From positions 240,243,462 to 240,307,461 of the forward strand of contig OY992538.1 in assembly GCA_963921195.1 (NCBI GenBank): a stretch of 64,000 nt of DNA, written 5' to 3'. Below are positions 10,134 to 21,373 of this stretch, in pieces. The stretch comes from Pegoplata infirma. Lineage: Eukaryota; Arthropoda; Insecta; Diptera; Anthomyiidae. The notes under the pieces are model-generated. The model did no database searches. It saw only the letters and a program-made list of their open reading frames with translations, and had not been told where the DNA came from. Position 1 is the stretch's first letter. The number at the start of each line of letters is the position of its first letter. Position numbers and translations under genes: made by a program.

Positions 10134-11102
10134 TGTTATAAATTACAAAGAAAAGTATTAAATTCACCCTTGGCAATTTTTTTTATAACTTTTACACTCA
10201 AAATAGTACATGGTTAAAGAAATCTCTATAGTGACTTTCAATTATACATTTTCTTGTAAAGATTTTGTTCAGATATTAGATTTTTGATTCAAAACACCAT
10301 GTTTTCATTAGACAACAAAATCAATTGCTAACGACCAGATTACTGGTGTAGACAAAAAAAACATTTTAAATTAGTCTATAGAGAATTTTTTATTTTGTTC
10401 GGAACTTTCAGATTTTCAAGTCAGAAAAGAAACCCAAAGACAATGCTCGACTGAAGTTTTGGGATAATATTGACCATAAAAGGCAACAGTTCTGACCCCA
10501 ACGCTAAACGAAATCAAAAAGAAAAATCTTCTCCATACCAAATCGCTCCACCCTACTGTGCATACGTGCCTGTTTGTGTACAGTTTGTTTTAATGTACTA
10601 TATATCTATGGAAAATTTTATATTACTACTACTTTTTTGCATCCATGATCATTAGAACAATTATATTGCCCATACTGGAAAGATAACTTTAATTAATTTA
10701 TCATACATTTTTTACACTTTATGAATACGTAGACATTTTTAGTTAGTAAGCATACAATTTTTTTAATTTGAATTTTAAAGTTTGCTTCATATTCTTTTTA
10801 ATGCAATTTCTTAGTGGGTTAGGGTAAAACTTTATTTAGGCAGTAACAAAAAAATAGCATACATATGAAAATATTTGTGAATTTTAATTCTTTACAAAGC
10901 TGTTTTTGCAGTAAAAATCATAGTGTCAAAGATTAAACAATTTACTAAAAGCTTTTATCAAACAAGCTTTCAATATGTCTATTCGATTACACAATGCAAA
11001 ACATAAAATGTAAATTCCTTCTCGTCCGAAATTTTTTGAACTACCCCCTCTAGTGCCTTAAAATTGATAAAATGTCAAAAAATTTGGCCCATAGCATGAG
11101 AA
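10134..11102. other. Unassigned AT-rich non-coding DNA
   Basis: No recognised repeat. The open frame at 10470-10655 shows no family motif. Looks like intronic or intergenic DNA. Confidence 0.4.
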
Positions 11103-11732
11103 ACAAGTAAAAAAGTTAAATTCGGCCTTGCCGAATGTAGTGATACCCTGCACAATTTCAAAAAGGTTATTGCAAAAACTTTTTTTAAAAGGAAATTATT
11201 TTTGAAAAAAAAAAAAAAAAAAAACAATTTTGAAAAAAAATTTCCGCGGAAAAAAAAATTTTGGTAAAAAAAAAAATCCGCGACTTTTTTTCTTTTTTTT
11301 TTGTCAAAAAATATGTTCGTACTTGTTTAAATAACATTTAGTGTTCAATTATATTCATATATGTCAACCAGCAGCCGAATTAAAGCATTTCGTATTTTTA
11401 GGTTATGTTGAATGTACTAAAAATTTTGAGGTGTCCTTACATTTTCGTTCATAACTTTTGAACCGCTAAACTGATATCGCTCAAATGCAATACCAAACTT
11501 CTCAGGAGAACTTCCAATAACTATGTTAAGTTTCAGTCATATCCGTTAAGTATTTTGGTCGTGATCACCATTTCCACAGACAGACGGACAGACGGACATC
11601 GCTAGAATGTCTTAAAATCGATCGGCGATCATGAATATATATACTTTATGGGGTCCTAGACCGATATTTCGATGAGTTACAAACGGAATGACAAACTTAT
11701 ATATACCCTCTATCACTAAGTGGAGGGTATAA
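11103..11732 (-). mobile_element. HINE (DINE-1/mini-me type), sub-family A
   Basis: Read on the minus strand, it starts with TATACCCTCCACTTAGTGATAG...GGGTATA. It continues through GGACCCCATAAAGTATATATA, a core GACATTCTAGCGATGTCC, a short (GTCY)n tract, and an A/T-rich body with TCGCGG-like motifs. It ends at the hairpin TTCGGCAAGGCCGAA and ACTTGT. This architecture is that of non-autonomous Helentrons such as DINE-1 (established knowledge). Nearly full length; close relatives are at 24860-25493 and 28103-28346. Confidence 0.85.
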
Positions 11733-12050
11733 AAATAATTTTACAGCATTACCCAGAAAAATATAAAACAATTTTGAATAAATTTTTAATACTATTGAAT
11801 AAAAAATTATTCAATTTTGCGATTTAATGGTATTGAGTAAACTTTTAATAAAAATTTATTAAATGTACGCCAAAAAAATTTTTTAATTGTGTCAATTAAA
11901 AATTTACTCAAAATTTTATGGTATTTTTAATTAATTGTGTCAAGTAAACATTTACACAAAATGTAAATTTTTGTAAAAAGTTTAAATTTTTTTTACTAAA
12001 AAAACTTTTTTTTTCAAACTTTTACCAAATAAAAGCAGATGGCATAGGTA
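11733..12050. other. AT-rich stretch with repeated AATTTATT-like words
   Basis: Short words such as TTGAATAAA, ATTTACTCAAAA and TTAATTGTGTCAA recur in both orientations, suggesting a decayed MITE, but no termini could be fixed. Confidence 0.35.
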
Positions 12051-12052
12051 CC

Positions 12053-12540
12053 ACCATAATGCTTTCACCGCCACTCCAGCATTGCAAACTAAAACGAAAT
12101 ACCCTTACTGTCGCCAAGGCAAATCGAAGATGGAGGGAACTTGGGGTAAGTCGTATAAGCAGAATTTTATGGCCACGCTATGATTTAGGATGAACTAAAT
12201 TCTTACTTACACTTACGAGAATAGAATGTCGTATGTTGACAGGTTTAATAATGGGACACTGTCTTGTCGGAAAACATGCCAAGAACATGAATCTTATTAC
12301 GGAGCAAGCTGCAAAAGGTGCGAGACACCAGGCGTCGAGGAGACCATTGAACACATCCTGTGTCACTTCCGGCTTTGGCACGAACTCGACTATCAATTAT
12401 AGGAAGTTCACAAATGGCTCGGTGGAAACGCTGAATTATTGATCAAACAAATGCCTATTTTATGGACCTCGAAAATCCTATTTTTTGGAAGAGATACAAA
12501 ATTAGAGAAACGTTGGCCTAAGTGTATTGAGGAGATTATG
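12053..12540 (+). pseudogene. Non-LTR retrotransposon fragment (RNase H / C-terminal region)
   Basis: Frame 1 from about 12095 reads RNTLTVAKANRRWRELG and later LTGLIMGHCLVGKHAKNM. After a frameshift near 12295 it reads CKRCETPGVEETIEHILCH. The GHCLVGKHA block followed by a C-x2-C-x10-H-x2-C zinc finger is characteristic of the C-terminal end of jockey/R1/LOA-type LINE open reading frames. An in-frame TGA at 12191-12193 and the frameshift show it is dead. The clade is not determined. Confidence 0.75.
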
Positions 12541-12559
12541 TTGAAAAATATTTTTTTTT

Positions 12560-12680
12560 AAAAATAAACTGTTCATTCGAAAAGTCACGGAATTTTTGAT
12601 CTGCCCTCGTAGGTCTCGCATCAGCCTCTCATGCCCCGTAAACATTTCCGGGGCTGCATCGATGTTCCCATCTAAAAAAA
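12560..12680. other. GC-richer fragment of unknown origin
   Basis: CCTCGTAGGTCTCGCATCAG and CCCCGTAAACATTTCCGGGG stand out from the AT-rich neighbourhood. The minus strand is open here (DGNIDAAPEMFTGHERLMRD), which looks coding-like and may be a scrap of another retroelement. No family recognised. Confidence 0.35.
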
Positions 12681-12682
12681 AA

Positions 12683-13363
12683 ACAAGTAGAAAAGTTAAA
12701 TTCGACTTGGCCGAATCTATGAATACCCTCCACAATGCTCATTTTAAGTGATAATAAATTTTCTAACGTGAAAAAAATAACAGTTTTGATTACAAATATT
12801 TTATTTTGTTAAAAAAAAATTTTTTTAGTAATTTTTGAAAAAAAAAAAAAATTATTTACTAATTTTTTTTGAGTGTAAAATTTTTTTTGAGTGTAAAATT
12901 TTTTTCGAGTGTATTTTTTTTTTGGTTTGGTATAAAAATATTTTTGAGTGACAAAAATAAGTTGTAAAATATTTTTGTGACTTACCAATGTTTTTAAAAC
13001 AGGTATAACGGGTTTTCAACATGTGAATTTTAGGTGAAGCTAATCTAAAATTCACGGTTTTGCTAATAACTTTTGAACCACTGGACCGATTTGGCTGAAA
13101 TTCAATACAAACGAGGCTGGAGGAACGCAAAAGATATATGCCAAGCTTCAGCATCCTCAGAATTGATTTTCGAAACTTATAGTGCTTTTTATCTCAAAAA
13201 TTCACGAAAAACCCTTGCCGAAATTCAGTCTTTTGCTCATAACTTTTGAACCACTTGACCGATTTGGCTGGATTGCAATACCAACCTGACCAGGTAAATG
13301 CCCAACATATATGCCAAACTTCAGGAGCCTCCGTTAAGTCTTTCAAAAGTTAGCGTGTTTTCA

Positions 13364-13397
<34 letters not shown>

Positions 13398-13548
13398 GGA
13401 CGGACGGACGGACATCGCTAGATCGTCTTAAAATCGATCGAGGATCATGAATATATATACTTTATGGGGTCCTAGACCAATATTTCGAGGTGTTACAAAC
13501 GGAATGACAAACTTATATATACCCTCTATCACTAGAGTGGAGGGTATA
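12683..13548 (-). mobile_element. HINE, sub-family B, full length
   Basis: On the minus strand: TATACCCTCCACTCTAGTGAT...GGGTATA, GGTCTAGGACCCCATAAAG, core GATCTAGCGATGTCC, a (GTCC)n(GTCT)n tract, two diverged direct repeats of a block of about 130 bp (AACTTTTGAACCACTGGACCG type), poly-A/T blocks, the hairpin ATTCGGCCAAGTCGAAT, then ACTTGT at 12683. Relatives are at 47943-49008, 41203-42361 and 61544-62841. Confidence 0.85.
13367..13422 (-). repeat. (CAGA)n/(CGGA)n microsatellite inside HINE
   Basis: Seven to eight CAGA units followed by four GGAC-type units, complementary to the (GTCY)n tract of mini-me elements. Confidence 0.9.
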
Positions 13549-13559
13549 AAAATGGCTGC

Positions 13560-13890
13560 GAATTTTGTACTCTTGCCCAAAACATTAAATCATGCTAATG
13601 TTTTGCGGAAGATTTGGGTGTACTTGCCAAATCAAAGTTTTTTTTAGAAAAAATAATGTTATGTTACTTTGCTATTCCATGCAAAACGAATTGAAATATC
13701 AGTCGAGGACCCCATTAAGTTTATATATTATTGATCCATTTCTAAGACACTCTAGCTATATACACCCGACCATCTGTCTCTGGAAAGCAAGATGCAGTCC
13801 AAACCATTTGGTAAATGAGTGCAAAAATAAGTGCAAAAAAGTGTTTTTACATTTTGGAGAGTATAAAAGATTTGGAGAATATAAATGTTT
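13560..13890 (+). mobile_element. HINE sub-family F fragment
   Basis: TGTACTCTTGCCCAAAACAT, TCGAGGACCCCATTAAGTTT, TTGATCCATTTCTAAGACAC and ATCTGTCTCTGGAAAGCAAG recur at 49290-49510 and, diverged, at 60450-60755. No 3' hairpin remains and the (GTCY)n tract is reduced. It abuts the sub-family B element at 13548. Confidence 0.6.
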
Positions 13891-14003
13891 TATGTACATT
13901 TGATAAACAAATGGAACATTTTTATGTGAATAGTTTCGACTTGTTAAAAAAGCAGTTTTGGCAAAAACAAGGGGAAAAATTAATTTTGGTGAAAAAAATT
14001 TTT

Positions 14004-14824
14004 GATGAAAAAAAGTTTTTGATAAAGGAAAAAAGTTTTTTATAAAAAAAAAAAATTGATTAAAACAAAAATTTTTATTTAAAAAAAAATTTTTTTGATG
14101 AAAAGAAAAATTGAATGATAAAAGATTTTTTTGATAAAAAAAAAATTGAAGAAAAAAAATTTTATGAAAAAAAAAAAATAAAATTGATGAAAAAAAAATA
14201 AATGGAAAAAAAAAATTATTGTAAAAAAATTTATGAAAAAAAAACTTGATGAAAAAAAATTTGATGAAAAAAAAAATTGATGAAAAAAAAAATTTATGAA
14301 AAAAAAAAATTGGATGGAAAAAAATTTATGAAAAAAAATTTTGATTGAAAAAAAAAAAAATGATGAAAAAAAAAAATTATGGAAAAAAAATTTGATGAAA
14401 AAAAAAAAATTAATGAAAAAAAAATTAATAAAAAAAAAAATTTTATGGAAAAAAAATTGATGAAAAAAAAATTTTTATGAAAACAAAAAATTTGATGAAA
14501 AAAAAAATTTATGAAAAAAAAAAAATTTGATGAAAAAAAAAAATTTTTTTTGTAGAAAAAAATTTTTTACTTTTTATTCACCAGCTGGTGAAAAACGGGT
14601 TTATTCACCACGAGGTGAATTATTATCCAAGTTACAAACCCAAGTCACTAAAATTTTCGGTTTTAAGAAAATGAGAATAGTAATTCTTATTTTCTTTTTC
14701 GTTAATTGTTAGCTTATATAGTCAAACTGAGGTGGCGTCCTGCAACTTTTTTAAAAATAAACACCAGCCTAAAAACATTATCATGTTAAAAACAAAGTTT
14801 GGAGTTAAACGACTGGTAAAAATC
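14004..14824 (+). repeat. 0.83-kb tandem duplication, unit 1
   Basis: Nearly identical to 14836-15654, offset about 831 bp, differing mainly in poly-A run lengths. The first 570 bp is an irregular (GATGAAAAAAAATTT)n array. The rest is a unique-looking tail with TTCACCAGCTGGTGAA and TTCACCACGAGGTGAA palindromes. A diverged third copy of the tail lies at 50407-50630. Confidence 0.9.
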
Positions 14825-14835
14825 ACTGGTAAATT

Positions 14836-15654
14836 GATGAAAAAAAGTTTTTGATAAAGGAAAAAAGTTTTTTATAAAAAAAAAAAATTGATTAAAACAA
14901 AAATTTTTATTTAAAAAAAAATTTTTTTGATGAAAAGAAAAATTGAATGATAAAAGATTTTTTTGATAAAAAAAAAATTGAAGAAAAAAAATTTTATGAA
15001 AAAAAAAAAATAAAATTGATGAAAAAAAAATAAATGGAAAAAAAAAATTATTGAAAAAAAATTTATGAAAAAAAAACTTGATGAAAAAAAATTTGATGAA
15101 AAAAAAAATTGATGAAAAAAAAAATTTATGAAAAAAAAAATTGGATGGAAAAAAATTTATGAAAAAAAATTTTGATTGAAAAAAAAAAAAATGATGAAAA
15201 AAAAAATTATGGAAAAAAAATTTGATGAAAAAAAAAAAATTAATGAAAAAAAAATTAATAAAAAAAAAAATTTTATGGAAAAAAAATTGATGAAAAAAAA
15301 ATTTTTATGAAAACAAAAAATTTGATGAAAAAAAAAATTTATGAAAAAAAAAAATTTGATGAAAAAAAAAAATTTTTTTTTGTAGAAAAAAATTTTTTAC
15401 TTTTTATTCACCAGCTGGTGAAAAACGGGTTTATTCACCACGAGGTGAATTATTATCCAAGTTACAAACCCAAGTCACTAAAATTTTCGGTTTTAAGAAA
15501 ATGAGAATAGTAATTCTTATTTTCTTTTTCGTTAATTGTTAGCTTATATAGTCAAACTGAGGTGGCGTCCTGCAACTTTTTTAAAATTAAACACCAGCCT
15601 AAAAACATTATCATGTTAAAAACAAAGTTTGGAGTTAAACGACTGGTAAAAATC
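14836..15654 (+). repeat. 0.83-kb tandem duplication, unit 2
   Basis: Second copy of 14004-14824. The high identity indicates a recent event, or assembly duplication. Confidence 0.9.
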
Positions 15655-17089
15655 GCAGAGTTCGGACCAACGAGCTCTTTTAAAAAGAAATATAAAGTTT
15701 TAGCCGGTTGGGGTAGCTTCGTTAAGATAGGAGTATAAGAAGAATGCAGATTTTGTGTGATGATCTGGATTTCACAGAGTTGATGATCTGAATTTCCCAA
15801 AAAGAAATCTAATTTTCCCCCTAACCAATATTTTAAAAATTCAACAATTTTAAAGTCCACTTAATATATCTTTTAGTCGTTATTGACAATCATTGTAGTA
15901 ATTATTTGCCAACAATAAAATGTCTCTTCCAATTGAGTGCTTTAGAAAATCTCTAGAGAAAAATCCCATTAATAAGCACATAAACAACTTTTAACAATCT
16001 TTACTACTTTACGGGATTATTTAACCAAACCAAATCAAATCGAACCAAACCGAAAAATAGAAATGTTAACATTGAATTCCTTCAACAAAACCACTTTGAA
16101 ATGAGGTTTTTCTTTTTTTATTTTGCAACACAATCTCATATTGTCGCTTTTATTTCCTTGAATGTTTTTTTTTTTTATTCAATATACTTCCTCAATAAAA
16201 ATCGAGTTCTCTTTCCGGCTCATTTATAACATTTCTAAAATTCATTTGTATTTATTTGAGGCAATTTATTAAAAAAAAAAATAAATTCCAAATCCCCACT
16301 ATAGCACTAAACAAACAAAACATGGGAAGACAGAGGAAACTACAATATACATACAATATTGAATTTGAAAGTGTTTGTAAAGCTTCCTTCCATCCACAAA
16401 GAAAGAAACGACAACGACAACGGCATAGAAAAGAAAAACGTTCAAAACCCACCAGAACTAACAAACAAAAATGACAATAAAACGTTCCTTTTTTCTTATA
16501 AAAGACACGTTCATCAAATAACGCGACCTTTTTTTTTAACTGCTAGCTTTCTATGACACCCAGCAAGTGCAAAGAAACAAAAAAGCAAAAAAAAAAAAAA
16601 ATAGTAGACATGTCATAGTAATAGAGCACACAGTACAACACAACATAGCACAACACAATACACGTCACAGCGTCAATAGTGGTGATCAATATATATTTTC
16701 CGTTTTTTTTTTTTTTTTGAAAATCTATATTGATGATGATAATAAATGAAGAAGCATGTATTTTTTCCTACTCGTTTTTGCCTCCTAAAAGGAGAAACGA
16801 GGACTATTAATAAGAGTGTATAACCTATGGAAGCGTGAGGACTACAAACTAAACAAATTGGGTACATAATATTTATTGACAATGGTATTTTAGCACAACT
16901 TTTTTTATAGGCAACAACATCAACATATAAAGCCCAAAAGCAACAACAACAACATAAAAACAATAACAACGATTATATGATAAAAAAGTAAGAGTGTCGA
17001 AAATCAGAAGCGGGGATTTTACTACTTCTAAGTAAAAGCTGGGTTTTAAGTTTTCATTATTCATTGGCTTACTTAGTAATGAAAACCAA
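15655..17089. other. Unassigned intron-like non-coding DNA
   Basis: CAACAACA and poly-A/T tracts of the kind common in fly introns. Several short open frames (16252-16474, 16567-16749, 16673-17109) overlap on both strands and show no motif. Confidence 0.4.
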
Positions 17090-17519
17090 AAATATGCTAT
17101 AAAAAACACGTTTTATGCGCTTAAAAATGCCCTTAAAAACGGAAAATATGCTCTAAAAACAATAAAAATATGCTCTTAAAAAAAATATGTATGTCCACTT
17201 TTTCGAGGTGTTTTTTTTTAAATTTTTTAGAGAATAGACCCAAAAAATACCGTTATGTGGGGTAGTTAGAGGGTAATATGGGTTAATGAAGCAAGAACAG
17301 ACCAAAGCGTAATCAATCGTCAGAACCCCGTTATTTTGGAATAAAACATTTCCATCCACTTACAAATTTAAAAAAAAAAACGTCCCACAAAAATTAAAAA
17401 ATTTGAAAAATAAGTGTTGTTATAAAAAAAAAATGGAAAAAATTTTTCTAAAAATTAAAAAATGCTCTAAAAACTTAAAAAATGCTCTAAAAAGTGAAAA
17501 AATGCTCTAAAAATATGCT
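17090..17519. repeat. ATGCTCTAAAA-type degenerate tandem motif, left part
   Basis: The word AAAATATGCTCTTAAAA and variants recur many times. The array resumes at 18410-18480 after the hAT insertion. Similar GAGCATATTTTAG words occur at 47695-47850 and 49160-49205 around another insertion. Within it, 17200-17300 resembles 55416-55500 (CATAACGGTATTTTTTGG). Confidence 0.55.
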
Positions 17520-17527
17520 CTTATGTT

Positions 17528-18401
17528 TAGGGTGACCATTTTTTTCTGAGCCTAAATCAGTACGCCCAAGTTTTTATGTTTTTTTTCAGAAAAACTAGAA
17601 AACACTGATGTTTTTTCAACACTCAAAAAATGTCGGTAAAACTAACTTGACCCCAAATATTTTGAGTAAAAACAACTGTTAAAAACAACTGCAAAAAAAC
17701 AACTGTTTAAAAACAACTGCAAAAAACAACTGTCGTGATTTTGCAGAAAATTTAGTTGACTTTAAACGACTTCATTTGAATGTTTTGATCGTTTCAGTGC
17801 AGAAAATATAACAAAATTTCACAAGTTTTGAGAATGAGAAAATCCCGAAGATTTTTAAGTTTTTTCCCGTTTTGACAACTTTTCCTGTAAGAAAACTTCA
17901 CAGCTAACAGGCACGTGTTTTTTTAAATCCTTAATTTTCTGAGCGCTTTTTTGAATAAGCTCTGATGACATTGCCTTATCTAAGATCTCAGAATCATTTG
18001 GATTTATGCAATTTACATCATCTTTCTAAAAATACAAAAAATCCATCTGCCCATTGAACTTTTCGTTACAGAAAACCTCAAAGATTCTGTGCGCATTTTC
18101 ATATAAATTTAGGAACTTTTTGATTCACGAACTTCAATCTCCTTAGAATAAATTCGTTATAAATTATCTCATTTTCAGATTTAAGTTATAAAAAACAACT
18201 CTGACAACTTATATCATGGAAATTTAAGTTTTTGTACAGAATTTTCGAATAAAATTATTTTTATATTGAAATGTTCAAAAATCAGTACAATCAGTACATA
18301 TTTTAAAAAATCAGTAAAAATCAGTACAACGGTTTTTGATCAGTACACGTGATCAAAAATCAGTACATGTACTGATCAAATCAGTACGAATGGTCAGCCT
18401 A
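17528..18401. mobile_element. hAT non-autonomous element, TAGGSTGACCATT termini
   Basis: Left end TAGGGTGACCATT and right end (inward) TAGGCTGACCATT, flanked by exact 8-bp repeats CTTATGTT at 17520-17527 and 18402-18409. The interior has an AAACAACTG(C/T) tandem block (about 17670-17735) and several TCAGTAC words near both ends, like subterminal transposase-binding repeats. No coding capacity. Confidence 0.85.
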
Positions 18402-18409
18402 CTTATGTT

Positions 18410-18604
18410 AAAATATGCTCTTAACCTAAAATATGCTAAAATATGTTCTAAAGGCTAAAATATGCTAAAATATGCTCTAACAAATCGATGCCAGATTTCT
18501 TAAACTCTTTTGAAACGGATAAATACCTTACCCATTTATCAATACAAAACGCAGGAAAAAACATGATACTGCATATTTTTGGTTTCCCTGGTAATGTGTA
18601 ACCA
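18410..18604. repeat. ATGCTCTAAAA-type motif, right part
   Basis: Continues the array broken at 17519 (TAAAATATGCTAAAATATG), then turns into unassigned DNA after about 18480. Confidence 0.5.
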
Positions 18605-19375
18605 CCCAGGCAGAAAAATACGAACGGGAGAGCGCTGGCAAAGTACCTTTTATGGTCGCTTGTGAAAGCTTTGAAAGCGCTTTAAAAACTTTGAAAGCTT
18701 TGAAAGCGCTTTAAAAACCAAAAATATGGTACTATTATAGCACCTTTAGAACAAAAAAATGGGACGTATCTAAATTGTATATATAAGTCCATGAGACACA
18801 ACTTTTTTTGGTGTTTATCTGAATAAAGAAATTTATTAAATTAGGATAAAAAATTTATTGACTCATTAATTAGGATAAAAAAATGTTGAACAAACTTTGA
18901 ACAATTTTCTAAGTCCCGGAAAAAATTTGTTTGCAGTTTTCTTTGCGTTTTGGAATAAAAAAAATATTAAAAATGCTTTTAGGGAAAAATTTGGAAAAGT
19001 CCCGAAAAAAAGTGGTGTATTGAACCGAAACGGGTATGTATCCGGAGTTTAAGACACTTCCTCACGAAAGAAACAGGTGTTTTTATATAAAAGGTGTCAA
19101 GTTTGTAATATGTAGGTCATTGTGTATAAGTCACATATCATGAGAACTATCAAGGACCGGCCACTTATCCTGTAGGGAAATTAAAAATATTCCAATTGTT
19201 ATGAAAATTAATAAATTTTAATAAATAATTATACTTTGAACGGATTTAAATAGAAAAACATTGGCAAAGCGCTTGCAAAGCACTTTTTCGAATTCATACT
19301 ACCTTCTTTCTACACAAAAAATAAAGTGCTTTGCCGAGACTTTTTCTTTGGAACGGTTGGCAGTTTCTGCCTGGG
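18605..19375. mobile_element. MITE with CCCAGGCAGAAA termini
   Basis: Terminal inverted repeats CCCAGGCAGAAA at both ends. Subterminal GCGCTTTAAAAACTTTGAAAG words and AAAGTGCTTTGC words lie in opposite orientation. 771 bp, no coding potential. The target duplication is unclear. Confidence 0.65.
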
Positions 19376-19389
19376 CATTGTTAATATGA

Positions 19390-19533
19390 AATTTGGTTTG
19401 AGAGTGTTTTTTACACTTATTAAAGATTTGATAAAAGATATATCCAATCAGTCCATGTTTGAACATAGCACTCATTTTCCGGGAAACACTGGTAGGGTAT
19501 TATATGGTCGGTCTTAACCGTCTTATTTTTGTT
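19390..19533 (+). mobile_element. HINE sub-family C, 3' fragment
   Basis: Matches the last 140 bp of 26745-27588 (ACACTTATTAAAGATT, TTTCCGGGAAACACTGG, TATATGGTCGGTCTT). It ends with the decayed hairpin GGTCGGTCTTAACCG. Confidence 0.7.
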
Positions 19534-20400
19534 TTAATTAATTGAAATTTTCCCAATTTATAGTGGTAAACTTCAAAAAAATTTTTTTAGAGTATAATTA
19601 TACTCTAAAAAAATTAATTTAAAAATTTTTCTTGTTTAAGTGAAAATTTGATCCTGAGCAAGGTGGAATTCTGATAATCATATGGTTATTTTTCCTTCAT
19701 AATTTGCTAAGTACCCTGCCCAGGGGCAGCGTCCCTGTTATTTCCCATTTTTTACAACATCTCTGTTTTGTATTAATCTATAGAAAATATTTTGACCAGT
19801 AACAATAGCAACTGTAAACGTGACCTGCATTAATTTTCTTCTGTTTTTTTGTAATATCATGTAATATTTTTTTTGTAATATTTTTTTTTTTATATTTTAA
19901 TATAAAAATATTACATTACTGCCTCTAATTTTGTTGTAATACGAGTATCATCAACAAATTTAGCCTAAAGTTATTAATTTTAGTCAGTTTTTTTTTCCTT
20001 TTATACCATTGCGATTCTTTTTAATATTAATTTTATTTAAACAAAAAAATCGAAAGTATGTATCTATGATTTTAATCAGTTTTATGATTTTTGCAGGACG
20101 ATAATGTTGTTATTTCCAAATATTTTTTTTTTAATTCAACACCAAAGAGGAAATATGGAAAGACGCCATAAAAATGTGCTGGTTGACACCACAAAAATTT
20201 TAGTTGTTAAAAAAAACTTTTGAGGTTTATTATTTTTATTTTTTGTGGAATAAAAACTGTAAAGAGTAATAATCGATATTTAAAACACCCTAAAAATAAA
20301 AATTAAGAAAAAGTCTGCCAAGGTTATTTGATTTTTTTTTTTTTTAAATATTAATTGTTAAAACTCTGATACATTTTTATTACAATATAAAAACCAAGTA
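19534..20400. other. Unassigned AT-rich non-coding DNA
   Basis: Contains a short perfect palindrome (TTTTTTAGAGTATAATTATACTCTAAAAAA at about 19585-19614; its arms are AGAGTATAA/TTATACTCT) and poly-T runs. No coding evidence. Confidence 0.4.
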
Positions 20401-20530
20401 GCAAAGGGAATTTAAATGACAAATGGCTAATATTCAAACTAAAGTATTAATGCATATTCGACTCTACTCCTATTGTATGTATTAACATTTAGTTTAAACA
20501 TTAGCGATTTGTCATTTAAATTCCCTTTGC
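20401..20530. mobile_element. 130-bp palindromic MITE
   Basis: The arms GCAAAGGGAATTTAAATGAC and GTCATTTAAATTCCCTTTGC are exact complements and continue into ACTAAA/TTTAGT. Flanks are GTA on the left and TTA on the right. Confidence 0.75.
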
Positions 20531-21373
20531 TTATAGTATAGGATTTTTATAATTGCTAAATAGTCTTGACAATGGAATCTGACAAATTCCGACACACGTG
20601 TCGATTAAGTCTTGCAAAAATGACCAACATACATAAATTTGAAATAGAAAAATAATTTTCTTTAAAATTATTCTAAGAGAATATTATAGGTTTATTTAGT
20701 ACAGGAAATAATGCCATCGAGCTTGAATAAACCTATTCAAAATACAAATTTTTAGTTAACCAAAAATGTACCGTATCTTTCTGACATAGCACAGTGGTAG
20801 GTGTTGTAATTTAAAAATTAGAAAAATTAACTAATTTCGGAACTTTGGTTTATTTCTAAATAAATTCGTTGTCTGACTACTTTTCAACTTTTTTCTTGTT
20901 ATTCTATTTTTAATACAATTATTTTTCTCCTCCCTATCAAGTTTTATCTTTTGTATGTCTTTGGCAAAACAACCGGTATTTGTTTCAAAAAATATAGACT
21001 TTTTTATATACATATTTCGGTGCTCTAAAGTGTTGGTTTAAAAACTATTTGACACCAAACAGTTACAAAGTTTTAAAAAATAAAAAAAAAAATTAAAATT
21101 GGAAACATTCCAATAGCATATTTTTTTTTAACGCTACACTTCATGATTGTGGGTATATGTATGACATTGTATATAGGAGTTGTTATTTTGTTGGTAAGAA
21201 ATCGAAATTTGTTTAAACGTATGTTTTTATTTATATTTTATATTTTAAATGATTGAATTATAAAGTGAAAAATCGGTTCTGATGAAGCTAGTTACCGTTC
21301 CTGTTTCTGTAACATTTTTATGAACTAAGAACTATTTTATTTTGAAAAAACTGGCCCTGAAGGTTTCTATATA
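20531..21373. other. Unassigned AT-rich non-coding DNA
   Basis: No repeat boundaries or coding motifs recognised. Confidence 0.4.
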
